Shown: positions 1-7,239 of the stretch, piece after piece
Numbering within the stretch: the first letter of the stretch is position 1
How the letters are laid out: every line of letters begins with the position of its first letter
From: an uncultured Robiginitomaculum sp.
Lineage (GTDB): Bacteria > Pseudomonadota > Alphaproteobacteria > Caulobacterales > Maricaulaceae
Reading direction: 5' to 3'
Assembly: GCA_938003555.1 (NCBI GenBank)
Contig: CALKXN010000146.1
Location: 1-8,779, forward strand
DNA length: 8,779 nucleotides
Translations under genes and position numbers: made by a program
The notes under the pieces: model-generated
Told to the model about the DNA's origin: nothing
Databases searched by the model: none
The model's input: the letters and a program-made list of their open reading frames with translations, nothing else

Positions 1-759
1 CCCGCACCGCCGCGCGCATGGTATTTGCTTTGGGCCGCCGCGCATCGCTGCGGGATCAACCTTAAGCCCAGCCTCAAAGAGGCCGATGCGGCGATATATT
101 TCGAAGACCAAACCGTTAAGCCGTGCACGCCGGCGCCGTTCGCTGACAAGCCCGTTCTAAATTATAAATGCGATGACATTTCCAAAAGTCATGTCGCAAA
201 AACATTCAAACGCATTTTTGACTATGACCTCGCGGTCAATCCCGCCTCTCATCACGGCCCTATGGTCCGCAAAAGCGAGCATAATGGCGCGCATGACGGC
301 GCAATCATTCAAGGGCCAGCGCAAGCCGAGCCGGGATGGGTCTATCAGCGCGTGATCGACAATACAGAAGGCGATAATGTGCTGGATTTACGATGTCCCA
401 CCATTGGCGGCACCATCCCGCATATATATCTGAAACGCCGCCCTGCGGGTCAGCGCTTTGCCAATATGAACGCCTCCTGTGAACTGGCGAAAACCGAAGA
501 CTGGCTCTCCGGTGATGAACAGAAAAAATTAGCAGAATTTTGCGCGGCGATGCATCTGGATTGGGGCGGAATTGACGTGCTGCGCGATAAGGCGGACGGG
601 CGCATTTATGTTGTTGATGTCAATAAAACAGATATGGGCCCACCCATTGTGCTACCGCTTCGTGAGAAAATGAAAAGCACGGCAATATTGGCAAAGGCCC
701 TCAAGACAGTCATACAAGCCAAAATTGACGATATGGACAGGGACATCTCAGGCCGATGA
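1..759 (+). CDS. ATP-grasp-like protein, 5'-truncated by window edge
   Basis: The reading frame is open from base 1 (Pro-Ala-Pro-Pro-Arg-Ala-Trp-Tyr-Leu-Leu...) with no stop. A TTG at 25 could start it, but the frame already looks like protein before that, so I treat the gene as entering from the left; 252 codons are visible. The C-terminal half resembles the ATP-grasp fold: a VYQRVIDN strand (about 340-366), a DVLRD segment (574-588), then IYVVDVNKT (604-630). There the Asp and Asn of D-V-N (616-624) sit where ATP-grasp enzymes hold Mg-ATP ligands. A basic stretch, MVRKSEHNGAHDG (262-300), may form part of the nucleotide site. Members ligate a carboxylate to an amine or thiol using ATP, but the substrate cannot be read here. 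It overlaps the next gene by ATGA, implying coupled translation. Fold assignment is moderately sure; function is unknown. Confidence 0.6.
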   Translation, partial: PAPPRAWYLLWAAAHRCGINLKPSLKEADAAIYFEDQTVKPCTPAPFADKPVLNYKCDDISKSHVAKTFKRIFDYDLAVNPASHHGPMVRKSEHNGAHDGAIIQGPAQAEPGWVYQRVIDNTEGDNVLDLRCPTIGGTIPHIYLKRRPAGQRFANMNASCELAKTEDWLSGDEQKKLAEFCAAMHLDWGGIDVLRDKADGRIYVVDVNKTDMGPPIVLPLREKMKSTAILAKALKTVIQAKIDDMDRDISGR

Positions 760-1661
760 GCGCGATACCTTTTGTAAGACAGTTCGAATTTGAATATGGA
801 AAAGCGGCGCAATTATCGCCGTTAATCCGCCGCGTGGTTGCCGATAATCCCGGCCCGTTCACATATACCGGAACCGGGGTTTATATTGTCGGGACAGATG
901 AAGTCTGCGTCATTGATCCCGGCCCCGCCGCGCCAGCCCATATGGCCGCTCTTGATGCCGCCTTAGAAGGGTTAACCGTCACCCATATTTTAGTGACGCA
1001 TCACCATATGGATCACAGCCCGCTGGCTGCGCCGCTCGCCGCGAAACATGGCTGCAAAGTCTATGGCCGCAGTCTTCAAGCTGAGCCTCTTGAGCACGGC
1101 AAGGCAGGTCTTGAAGCCGGTGACGATCTGTCCTTTCGGCCCGATATCCAAGTTAATGACGGCGATATAATCACAGGCCAAGACTGGACGATTGAAGTCC
1201 TGCATACGCCGGGACATACATCAAACCATATGTGCTACGCGATGCTTGAGGAAAACCTCCTCTTTAGCGGCGATCACATCATGGGATGGTCTACATCGGT
1301 CATAAGTCCGCCAGACGGCGATATGGGCGATTACCTCCAAAGCCTGCAGCGCGTTTTGGATCGTGACTTCGATATGATCTGGCCAACACATGGCCCGGCC
1401 ATTCGCGACGTCGCCATATTCGTTCAAGCCTATATTGATCACCGCTTAAAGCGTGAGGCGCAAATTCTTGAAGCCGTAACAGACGGCAAAACCACAATCA
1501 TGGACATGGTCGCCAGCATGTATGCCGATGTCGACAAGCGCCTCCACCCCGCCGCAGCGCATAGCGTTCTCGCGCATATTATTCACATGGTCAAAACGGA
1601 TCGCATTACATGCGCGGGTGAGCCTAGCTTAGGCAGTGAATATGGCCTTGCTAAAGGTTAG
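756..1661 (+). CDS. MBL-fold metallo-hydrolase, LACTB2-like
   Basis: This 301-residue protein has the full metallo-beta-lactamase-fold metal site: H82-x-H84-x-D86-H87 (in THHHMDHS), H154 in TPGHT, D173 in FSGDHIMGW and H212 in PTHGP. These residues normally bind two zinc ions. Residues about 225-285 resemble the small winged-helix domain that closes LACTB2-type proteins (IDHRLKREAQILEAV... then HPAAAHSVLAHI). Human LACTB2 is a mitochondrial endoribonuclease; bacterial relatives are mostly uncharacterised, so the substrate (RNA, thioester or other ester) is open. No signal peptide is seen, so it should be cytoplasmic. The ATG lies inside the end of the ATP-grasp gene (ATGA overlap), and its stop interlocks with the convergent gene downstream. 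The family call is very secure; the reaction is not. Confidence 0.9.
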   Translation: MSAIPFVRQFEFEYGKAAQLSPLIRRVVADNPGPFTYTGTGVYIVGTDEVCVIDPGPAAPAHMAALDAALEGLTVTHILVTHHHMDHSPLAAPLAAKHGCKVYGRSLQAEPLEHGKAGLEAGDDLSFRPDIQVNDGDIITGQDWTIEVLHTPGHTSNHMCYAMLEENLLFSGDHIMGWSTSVISPPDGDMGDYLQSLQRVLDRDFDMIWPTHGPAIRDVAIFVQAYIDHRLKREAQILEAVTDGKTTIMDMVASMYADVDKRLHPAAAHSVLAHIIHMVKTDRITCAGEPSLGSEYGLAKG

Positions 1662-2653
1662 TCCTCGTCTGAAACAAATTCTCGGATCGCCTCAATAACA
1701 TCACGGGGTATCGGGAGCTCTGGTTTCCTATAAGTCGCAAAATTACGCATGCGGTCTTTGGGGGACTGTTTCAAAACATGGTTCATGCCATCAATAAGAA
1801 CAAGCTGGCCACCACTTGCCTGCGCAAGCAATTCAGCATCCATCACAGAGGTTTGCAAGTCATGTGTGCCGTGAAGGATAAGAGTGGGCTTAGCGGCATC
1901 TTTAGCCAATTGCGCAGGGTCGACCTTAAACAGCGAGATGAGGTAATCTTGAACGGCCGGAGCAAAGAGCGGCGCCACAGCAGGATGCAGCGCACTCACA
2001 TCGACGGACTCACCGGTTTCAATTTTATCAATCGCGCTTAAAGCCTGTTTCAGAATAGGTAAATTTGCAGGGTTAGCTTTTAACTGCTCGCGTAAAATAT
2101 CTCCAAAGGGCCGCCCTGCTGCGGCCACCAAAATAAGACCGCAGACATTTGCGTTATCTATGGACGCCGCCGTCACCATCAAGGCGCCCTCTGAATGTCC
2201 GAGCAGATAGACACAAGGCTGTCCGGTTTTGGCGCGGATAACATCGACCCATTGTTTATAGTCTTCGGTGTAAATATCGACGGTCACAGCATTCGGATCA
2301 CCTGCGCCCGCGCTAGAGAACATGCCGCGTTTATCAACGCGCACGGTTGATATGCCCTGCGCGGATAAATCTTGAGCCAGATGTTTGTAACTATCAGAAT
2401 TAAGACCCATCGGATTGTTACCATTTAGGTCTGTGGGCCCAGAGCCCGGCACAATCAGAATGACGGGGTTACCCGGCCCTGCGTCACGGTACAGTCCCGA
2501 CAAAGCGCCCGCCTTTATGATAACGTCTTGGATGTCATTCTGAGGCTTAACCTCAGCAGCAACCTTATTCTGAGCAGGCTCTTGAGGGGTTTGCGTGCAT
2601 GACGCTAAAGACACCCCCATGAAGACAGCTGAAATGGCAAATTTACGAAACAT
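1658..2653 (-). CDS. alpha/beta-hydrolase lipoprotein
   Basis: This is a 331-residue secreted alpha/beta hydrolase. The N-terminus (MFRK, then a hydrophobic run) ends in a lipobox, L16-A-S-C19, so Cys19 should be lipidated; residues about 20-45 form a Pro/Gln/Lys-rich linker. VPGSGPTD (68-75) is the oxyanion-hole turn, and VDKRGMFSS follows strand 4. GHSEG (152-156) carries the nucleophile Ser154, LHGTHD supplies Asp265 and GMNH supplies His292, giving a complete Ser-Asp-His triad. It resembles Hydrolase_4 / serine-aminopeptidase-S33-like esterases, but the substrate cannot be predicted. Thr follows the lipid Cys, which by the E. coli +2 rule suggests the outer membrane. A strong ribosome site, AGGGGAG (2658-2664), precedes the ATG by 4 nt. 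It is last in the likely pdxH operon. Confidence 0.88.
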   Translation of the reverse strand: MFRKFAISAVFMGVSLASCTQTPQEPAQNKVAAEVKPQNDIQDVIIKAGALSGLYRDAGPGNPVILIVPGSGPTDLNGNNPMGLNSDSYKHLAQDLSAQGISTVRVDKRGMFSSAGAGDPNAVTVDIYTEDYKQWVDVIRAKTGQPCVYLLGHSEGALMVTAASIDNANVCGLILVAAAGRPFGDILREQLKANPANLPILKQALSAIDKIETGESVDVSALHPAVAPLFAPAVQDYLISLFKVDPAQLAKDAAKPTLILHGTHDLQTSVMDAELLAQASGGQLVLIDGMNHVLKQSPKDRMRNFATYRKPELPIPRDVIEAIREFVSDED

Positions 2654-2696
2654 AAAACTCCCCTAAGGCCCCATTTACGACGCTATTCATAAACCT

Positions 2697-4070
2697 CTAA
2701 TTCCCTTTCAAATCATCCTGCAATTGACCCACTGTGACGGGCGTATCGAGTAGATACTGAAACGCCTCCCAGCGGTCTTGGCCAGCTTCGACTCGCATAT
2801 CCACCCAGTCGCGCACGACATCCTGTCCCAGCGTATAGTTGATAATATAACCGCGATAAGTATCGATAAAATCGAGGCCTTGCTCTGCGCGTTTGCGGTT
2901 GCGGTCATCATATTTCATGTAAAATTCAATGCCCTGCTCGCGCGTCATGCGCCCGTCCAAATATTCGCGCGCGACGTGAATCCCGGCATTAGACAAAACA
3001 GTTCTCGCATTCGCCAGCGCGGGATCCGCCGCGCGAATATTCGTCGGCGCAGTCAGGCCCGCCAGCGGATAGAGCACCTCGGCGTCATATGTCTTTTTCT
3101 CAAGCCCCGGAAACGCCAGCTCTAAACCGTAATTAGCCGAGCCTTCCATCAGCGGACTGGAGGGAGAATATAGCGCAACAAGCTCGGCTTCGGGCCATCC
3201 CTTTTGCTTAATGCGAACATCTTCGACGCGCACGTTAAACACATGATGCCCCGGATAGCCTTCGTGACACCCTAAATCGAGCGCGCGTTCAATCGTCAGC
3301 GGCAAATCTTGGTTGACCTCAATCAAGCTACGGTAATTGCCTTTATACCAATTATAGGCGCTCCACGGTTTGCCCGTGACAAATTCTAGATCAAAACTCT
3401 CACCCTCGGGTAAGTCATAATGCGCGATGGTGCGCGCGCGGCATTCTTCAATGGCCTTGGCCATAACGACCCGCACTTTGTCCTCGGGGATGATGCGCGT
3501 CGGCGGCTCGCCGCTTTTGTCTCTGACTTTATTGGCGGCAGTATTTTTCGCTAAAGCCCGGTCAAAATCTGCAACGGTATATTGCGGCGCGACCGCGTCA
3601 TAGAGAAGGCGTGTTTCTTCATCGAATGTGAATGTTTCACCATTCATCATCCGCGCGCGCACATTAAGCGCATTTACATCTGCGCGTAGGAGTTTGTGGC
3701 GCGCCGCCAATTCGGCGTCATCATTATAACTTTCAAAATTCTCAAAGCGGTCAAGGCGGGTCCGCAAGCCCGCAGTGTGACTGATGATACGATCAAGCGG
3801 CAGAGGCTCTGCCTCGGCCTGTTCAGGCAAAGCCGGGTCGCCTGTAAAGGCATCGACATAATTCTTATCATAGGGCCGAAATTGCAGGCCCAGCATCACA
3901 AAGTCAGAGCCCGCCTCGTCAATAAAGTCCTTCAAAACCCATTCATCACGCGGCTTTTCCATAGAGGCCGACACCTCAGAACCGGCCTTCGTTTCTGCAT
4001 TCGGTTTACACCCCGAAAGACCCGCTGTTAGGGCAAGTGCCGCGCAGCTCGCGATGAATAATGTTCTCAT
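2697..4070 (-). CDS. DUF885-like zinc-peptidase lipoprotein
   Basis: This 457-residue protein begins with a lipoprotein signal (MRTLFIASCAALALTAG, lipobox L18-S-G-C21). Mostly helical sequence follows, with H269-E-G-Y-P-G-H-H276 in the middle. DUF885 proteins carry an HExxPGHH motif, read as a zinc site related to M32-like/gluzincin peptidases; E309 in MEGSANYG matches the downstream EGxAxY glutamate ligand. The typical family length I recall is about 550-600 residues, so this is a short member, and it has Val-Phe-Asn after the His pair rather than the common Gln-containing continuation. The likely role is an envelope-anchored peptidase or amidohydrolase, with unknown substrate. Its ATG directly abuts the TAA of the DUF1499 gene (TAAATG), with AAAGG inside that gene as ribosome site, so translation is probably coupled. 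The family call is good; activity is inferred. Confidence 0.85.
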   Translation of the reverse strand: MRTLFIASCAALALTAGLSGCKPNAETKAGSEVSASMEKPRDEWVLKDFIDEAGSDFVMLGLQFRPYDKNYVDAFTGDPALPEQAEAEPLPLDRIISHTAGLRTRLDRFENFESYNDDAELAARHKLLRADVNALNVRARMMNGETFTFDEETRLLYDAVAPQYTVADFDRALAKNTAANKVRDKSGEPPTRIIPEDKVRVVMAKAIEECRARTIAHYDLPEGESFDLEFVTGKPWSAYNWYKGNYRSLIEVNQDLPLTIERALDLGCHEGYPGHHVFNVRVEDVRIKQKGWPEAELVALYSPSSPLMEGSANYGLELAFPGLEKKTYDAEVLYPLAGLTAPTNIRAADPALANARTVLSNAGIHVAREYLDGRMTREQGIEFYMKYDDRNRKRAEQGLDFIDTYRGYIINYTLGQDVVRDWVDMRVEAGQDRWEAFQYLLDTPVTVGQLQDDLKGN

Positions 4071-4847
4071 TTAATCGACCTTTTTATCAAGCGCGGCTTG
4101 GAGCTTGCGAATGCGCGCAGCATTTGCGCCAATGTCTGATCCGCCAACGCGAGACAGCGAGCGCATATCAACGACGGAGCCGCCCTGCCCGTTATCGCGA
4201 ACACGGATGATGACATCATCTTTGAAGCCAAACCAGAATGTCATGTGCGTGCCTTGAACAAGGGTTTCACCCGCGCCAGCATCATCATTTTCGGCGTGGC
4301 CATAAAGACTGACAAGGACATCGCGCGCTGCCCGCGCAACCTCAGACCGAGGCGCGCTAAATGTTTGCGATTTAATATCCGGGTAGCCGCTGGCTTGGAG
4401 GACGCTGACCAGTTCTTTGCCGCGCGGGTCTTTTTTGCCCACATAATTGACCGGGTTCGTGCCCTCGCCGCGCTGACTTAATATAGCCTGCGTGAACATG
4501 GGCGGGTCCACTGCGTCTGTTGACACATCGTGAATGAACGGCAGGCCTTCAGCGGATTTTTTGATACTGCCTGCATAGAGTAGCGCAGCGACAGGAATGA
4601 GCAAAGCCAGCGCCGCGACGAGCACGCCTTTGCGGGGCTTTAGGACGGACGCTATCAGCGCAATTAAACCAATAACCGCCGAGCCAATCATGACTTTTGC
4701 GCCCCAGCCATAGACCATTTTACCGAAGCCAAATTTCAGACTGACCAGTCCGAATTTTGTGCCCCATGTCGCGACCAGAAAATAAAGCGGCAGGCCGATC
4801 ACCACGACCCATGCCAGAATACGCATAATTGATTTGAACTTGTCCAC
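4071..4847 (-). CDS. DUF1499 membrane protein
   Basis: This 258-residue protein has three predicted membrane segments (about 9-27, 49-69 and 75-94) followed by a soluble DUF1499 domain (about 104-255). Family hallmarks are visible: FIHDVSTDAVDPP (104-116) at the domain start, and VVDMRSLSRVGGSDIGANAARI (225-246) at its end, preceded by a DVIIRVR strand. DUF1499 function is not established; the topology puts the domain on one face of the inner membrane, probably the periplasmic one. The start is GTG at 4847-4845, supported by an excellent upstream ribosome site. It sits 44 nt behind pdxH and abuts the lipoprotein peptidase with no spacing, which points to an envelope role shared with the two downstream lipoproteins (inference). 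Confidence 0.87.
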   Translation of the reverse strand: MDKFKSIMRILAWVVVIGLPLYFLVATWGTKFGLVSLKFGFGKMVYGWGAKVMIGSAVIGLIALIASVLKPRKGVLVAALALLIPVAALLYAGSIKKSAEGLPFIHDVSTDAVDPPMFTQAILSQRGEGTNPVNYVGKKDPRGKELVSVLQASGYPDIKSQTFSAPRSEVARAARDVLVSLYGHAENDDAGAGETLVQGTHMTFWFGFKDDVIIRVRDNGQGGSVVDMRSLSRVGGSDIGANAARIRKLQAALDKKVD

Positions 4848-4852
4848 GATAA

Positions 4853-4859
4853 TCCCCTT
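4853..4859 (-). promoter_or_regulatory. ribosome binding site selecting the GTG start of the DUF1499 gene
   Basis: Read on the minus strand, AAGGGGA lies 5 nt before GTG at 4847. No in-frame ATG is close by, and the following residues (MDKFKSIMRI) lead straight into the first membrane helix, so this site decides the start. Confidence 0.7.
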
Positions 4860-4891
4860 TAATTTTCGCGACTAGTAACAGAGCCGCGCGG

Positions 4892-5578
4892 CTAGGGATA
4901 GAGGCGGCTTTTGCCCCAATCGGCGGCCACGCCGTCGCGTGCAAATACCAAACGGTCATGCAGGCGGTAAGGACGGTCGCGCCAAAACTCGATCGATGCC
5001 GGCTCGACGCGCCAGCCAAACCAGTCCTGCGGGCGCGGAATATCATCAGCGCCCTCAAATCGCGCTTCGGCGGCCTTCACGGCTTTGGCCAAATCCTCTT
5101 GGCGAGTCACTTCGCGGCTCTGCTCTGATGCCCAGGCCCCGATTTGACTGCCGCGCGCGCGTGACGCAAAATAGGCATCGCTCTCGGCGTCACTGACTTT
5201 AACCACCGCGCCGCGCACCCGTATTTGGCGGCGCAGACTCTTCCAATGGAAACATAATGCCGCCGCGCCATTTGCCATAAGCTGCTCGCCCTTGGCGCTG
5301 CCGCTATTGGTATAAAATGTAAAACCGCGCTCATCCACGCCCTTAAGCAAAACCATGCGCACATCGGGCATGCCGCCCGCATCTACCGTGGACAGCGCCA
5401 TGGCGTTACTATCATTAGGCTCGCTTGCGCGCGCCTCAGCCATCCACTCGCTGAACAGCGCAAAAGGATCATCGCGATCAAATATCGGCCGCGCATTGGC
5501 CTCAACCACAGCTTGGTATGCCGCATTTTGAGTATAATCTTTGGCGGATGGCGTCGGGGGAATAACAGATTTTGTCAT
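4892..5578 (-). CDS. pdxH: pyridoxamine/pyridoxine 5'-phosphate oxidase
   Basis: PdxH is the FMN-dependent cytoplasmic oxidase that converts pyridoxamine or pyridoxine 5'-phosphate to pyridoxal 5'-phosphate, using oxygen and releasing H2O2. The 228 residues match the usual length. FMN-binding blocks are visible: RMVLLKG (74-80), [10 protein letters not shown] (88-97) and RRQIRVRG (116-123). [13 protein letters not shown] (139-151) and DWFGWRVEP (185-193) are family blocks. The substrate-phosphate and active-site R-L-H-D-R (205-209) follows IEFWRDRPY, and the protein ends in the classic R-L-Y-P. The ATG at 5578 follows a weak GTGAG ribosome site. It heads the minus-strand run and shares a 70-bp divergent region with the J-domain gene. 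Very sure. Confidence 0.97.
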   Translation of the reverse strand: MTKSVIPPTPSAKDYTQNAAYQAVVEANARPIFDRDDPFALFSEWMAEARASEPNDSNAMALSTVDAGGMPDVRMVLLKGVDERGFTFYTNSGSAKGEQLMANGAAALCFHWKSLRRQIRVRGAVVKVSDAESDAYFASRARGSQIGAWASEQSREVTRQEDLAKAVKAAEARFEGADDIPRPQDWFGWRVEPASIEFWRDRPYRLHDRLVFARDGVAADWGKSRLYP

Positions 5579-5599
5579 AATCTCACTTATAGTTAGCGC

Positions 5600-5639
5600 G
5601 GCGTTAAGCCTCTCGTTTCATAATATACGCTTAAACGCC
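5600..5639. promoter_or_regulatory. inverted repeat in the pdxH / J-domain divergent promoter region
   Basis: The left arm GGCGTTAAGC (5600-5609) and the right arm GCTTAAACGCC (5629-5639) are reverse complements apart from one extra T in the right arm's complement. They are separated by 19 nt holding an AT-rich CATAATAT core (5619-5626) that could serve as a -10 box on either strand. The right arm ends 9 nt before the first possible ATG of the J-domain gene. It could be an operator for a dimeric repressor or a transcript hairpin; the sequence alone cannot tell. Confidence 0.5.
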
Positions 5640-5648
5640 AATAGATAG

Positions 5649-5891
5649 ATGGAACCCAAGATGATTGCTGCGCGCGCATATCGCATATTAGGATTACCTG
5701 CCCATGCCAGCGCGCCGCAAATCCGCAGCGCATGGCGCGCCAAAGCCAAGCTCTTTCACCCCGATAGCCCATACGGCAATGCCGCTGCGTTCTGTGAGGC
5801 GAAAGCCGCTTACGATGCGCTGACTAATCGGCCCGAGCAGGCACTTAAGAAACGCGTTCGCGTCCAAGCGACCAGTCGCCGCGCGGGGTAA
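5649..5891 (+). CDS. minimal J-domain protein
   Basis: This 80-residue protein is essentially one J domain. Residues about 9-58 read AYRILGLPAHASAPQIRSAW, then KLFHPDS with the invariant H37-P38-D39 loop, then AFCEAKAAYDALTN (helix III). J domains stimulate Hsp70 (DnaK) ATPase and recruit it to a client or place; here there is no Gly/Phe region, zinc finger or substrate-binding domain, only a basic tail (KKRVRVQATSRRAG). It can therefore act only as a targeting or co-stimulating J factor (inference). The start is ambiguous: ATG 5649, or ATG 5661 preceded by GGAA at 6 nt. The domain begins after both. It is divergent from pdxH and upstream of aroC. The domain call is secure. Confidence 0.85.
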   Translation: MEPKMIAARAYRILGLPAHASAPQIRSAWRAKAKLFHPDSPYGNAAAFCEAKAAYDALTNRPEQALKKRVRVQATSRRAG

Positions 5892-5946
5892 ATTTTACAA
5901 CCCGCTCATCCCTGCGGCGGTAGGGATCTCGCCTCAATTTCGGGAC

Positions 5947-6079
5947 AGCCCCCATCGACCCGCGCTTTGCGCGGCCCACTTCCCCCGTAAACAGGGGAAG
6001 ATTTCCGCATCAAGAAAGGTAAACCTTCTCCCGCTTGCGGGGGAAGTACCCGAAGCGCAGCGAAGGGGGATGGGGGGCT
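5947..6079. repeat. paired inverted copies of a palindromic intergenic element
   Basis: Two related units of about 55 nt lie head to head. Copy A (5947-6000) runs AGCCCCCATC ... CCGCGCTTTGCGCGG ... ACTTCCCCCGTAAACAGGGGAAG. Copy B (6025-6079) is its inverted relative, with CTTCTCCCGCTTGCGGGGGA..., a GAAGCGCAGCGAAG block, and GATGGGGGGCT at the outer end. Each copy contains its own hairpin: 5979-5985 pairs with 5994-6000, and 6025-6033 pairs with 6038-6046 around a CTTG loop with one G-T pair. The outer ends also pair across the 24-nt spacer. The pattern looks like the dispersed palindromic repeats seen in alphaproteobacterial intergenic regions. It fills most of the gap between the J-domain gene and aroC. 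Confidence 0.75.
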
Positions 6080-6145
6080 TTGTAAACTTCAACTTCATCG
6101 AAAACGCCTCTTCCCCAAAACCGCTATCACGCCTATACCCGCACA

Positions 6146-7237
6146 ATGACACACAATACATTCGGACATTTATTTCGCGTCACCACTTGGGGCGAGAGCC
6201 ACGGGCCGGCCATTGGCGCGGTTGTTGACGGCTGCCCTCCGGGGCTATCTTTGACCGAGGCGGATATACAGCCCTATCTGGATGCCCGCCGCCCCGGCAC
6301 GAGCAAATATGTCACGCAGCGCAAAGAGCCTGACCAAGTCAAAATTCTGTCCGGAGTCTTCGAAGATGAGCGCACAGACGGGCCGCGCACAACGGGTCAC
6401 CCGATCAGCCTGATGATTGAAAACACCGATCAGCGCAGCAAAGATTATAGCGAAATTCGCGACCGCTACCGCCCGGGCCATGCCGACTATACTTATGACG
6501 CCAAATACGGCATTCGCGATTATCGCGGCGGCGGACGGTCCAGCGCGCGCGAAACGGCAAGCCGCGTGGCCGCCGGCGCCGTGGCCCGCAAAATCCTCGG
6601 CGAAGACATCCAAATCCGCGCGGGCCTCATTCAAATCGGTGAGCATATGGTTGACGGCGAGAACTGGGATTGGGACGAAATTCACAACAACCCCTTCTGG
6701 TGTCCTGACGCGAAAATGGCCCCGATCTGGGCCGAGTATCTGGACGGGCTACGCAAAAGCGGAAACAGCGTCGGCGCGATATTACAAGTCGAAGCCACAG
6801 GCGTCCCCATCGGGTGGGGCAGCCCCGTTTACGGCAAACTCGACAGCGAAATCGCCTCCGCGCTGATGTCCATTAACGCCGCCAAAGGCGTCGAAATCGG
6901 CGCAGGCTTTGCTAGCGCAATGGCAACAGGCGTCGAGAACGCCGATGAAATGCGCATGGGCGAAGACGGACAGCCCAAGTTTTTATCCAATCATAGCGGC
7001 GGCATTTTGGGCGGCATATCAAATGGCGATACCATCGTCGCGCGCATGGCGATTAAACCGACCAGTTCTATTTTAACGCCCCTGCGCTCTATCGACAAAG
7101 ACGGACATGAGGTCGACATTATCACCAAAGGCCGCCACGATCCCTGCGTCGGCATCCGCGCCGCGCCCGTCATGGAAGCCATGCTAGCCTGCGTTCTGGC
7201 GGACGCGAAGTTAAGAGATCAGGGGCAAGTGGGCTAG
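6146..7237 (+). CDS. aroC: chorismate synthase
   Basis: AroC makes chorismate from 5-enolpyruvylshikimate 3-phosphate with reduced FMN, the last shikimate-pathway step before aromatic amino acids and folate. The 363 residues match the normal length. The three family signatures are present: [18 protein letters not shown] (16-33, catalytic His19), [20 protein letters not shown] (126-145, FMN/phosphate contacts), and [14 protein letters not shown] (329-342). [11 protein letters not shown] (107-117) carries the second conserved His112. The start [18 protein letters not shown] is the canonical N-terminus, so ATG 6146 is firm although no Shine-Dalgarno sequence precedes it. The intergenic palindromic repeat lies just upstream and probably within or next to the leader. 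Only 2 nt separate its stop from the next gene. Confidence 0.98.
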   Translation: MTHNTFGHLFRVTTWGESHGPAIGAVVDGCPPGLSLTEADIQPYLDARRPGTSKYVTQRKEPDQVKILSGVFEDERTDGPRTTGHPISLMIENTDQRSKDYSEIRDRYRPGHADYTYDAKYGIRDYRGGGRSSARETASRVAAGAVARKILGEDIQIRAGLIQIGEHMVDGENWDWDEIHNNPFWCPDAKMAPIWAEYLDGLRKSGNSVGAILQVEATGVPIGWGSPVYGKLDSEIASALMSINAAKGVEIGAGFASAMATGVENADEMRMGEDGQPKFLSNHSGGILGGISNGDTIVARMAIKPTSSILTPLRSIDKDGHEVDIITKGRHDPCVGIRAAPVMEAMLACVLADAKLRDQGQVG

Positions 7238-7239
7238 CT

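Noticed and set aside
5604..5634. Two TTAA motifs suggesting a CtrA regulator box
   Set aside because: The motifs are 23 nt apart rather than the 7 nt spacing of the known CtrA site; they are better explained as parts of the inverted-repeat arms.
5979..6006. Hairpin followed by a few T residues as an intrinsic terminator for the J-domain gene
   Set aside because: The stem is followed only by ATTTCC, not a real T-run, and it is part of the repeated element; termination is possible but not supported enough to annotate.
5934..6161. 75-codon minus-strand reading frame covering the repeat pair
   Set aside because: It translates the palindromic element itself (proline/arginine/glycine-rich, low complexity), has no ribosome site and runs into the aroC start; such frames often arise by chance across GC-rich repeats.
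6245..6685. 146-codon minus-strand frame inside aroC
   Set aside because: It is an antisense shadow with no recognisable domain or ribosome site.
6417..6866. 149-codon plus-strand frame inside aroC
   Set aside because: It is an alanine/lysine/serine-rich shadow of the aroC frame, which carries all family signatures.
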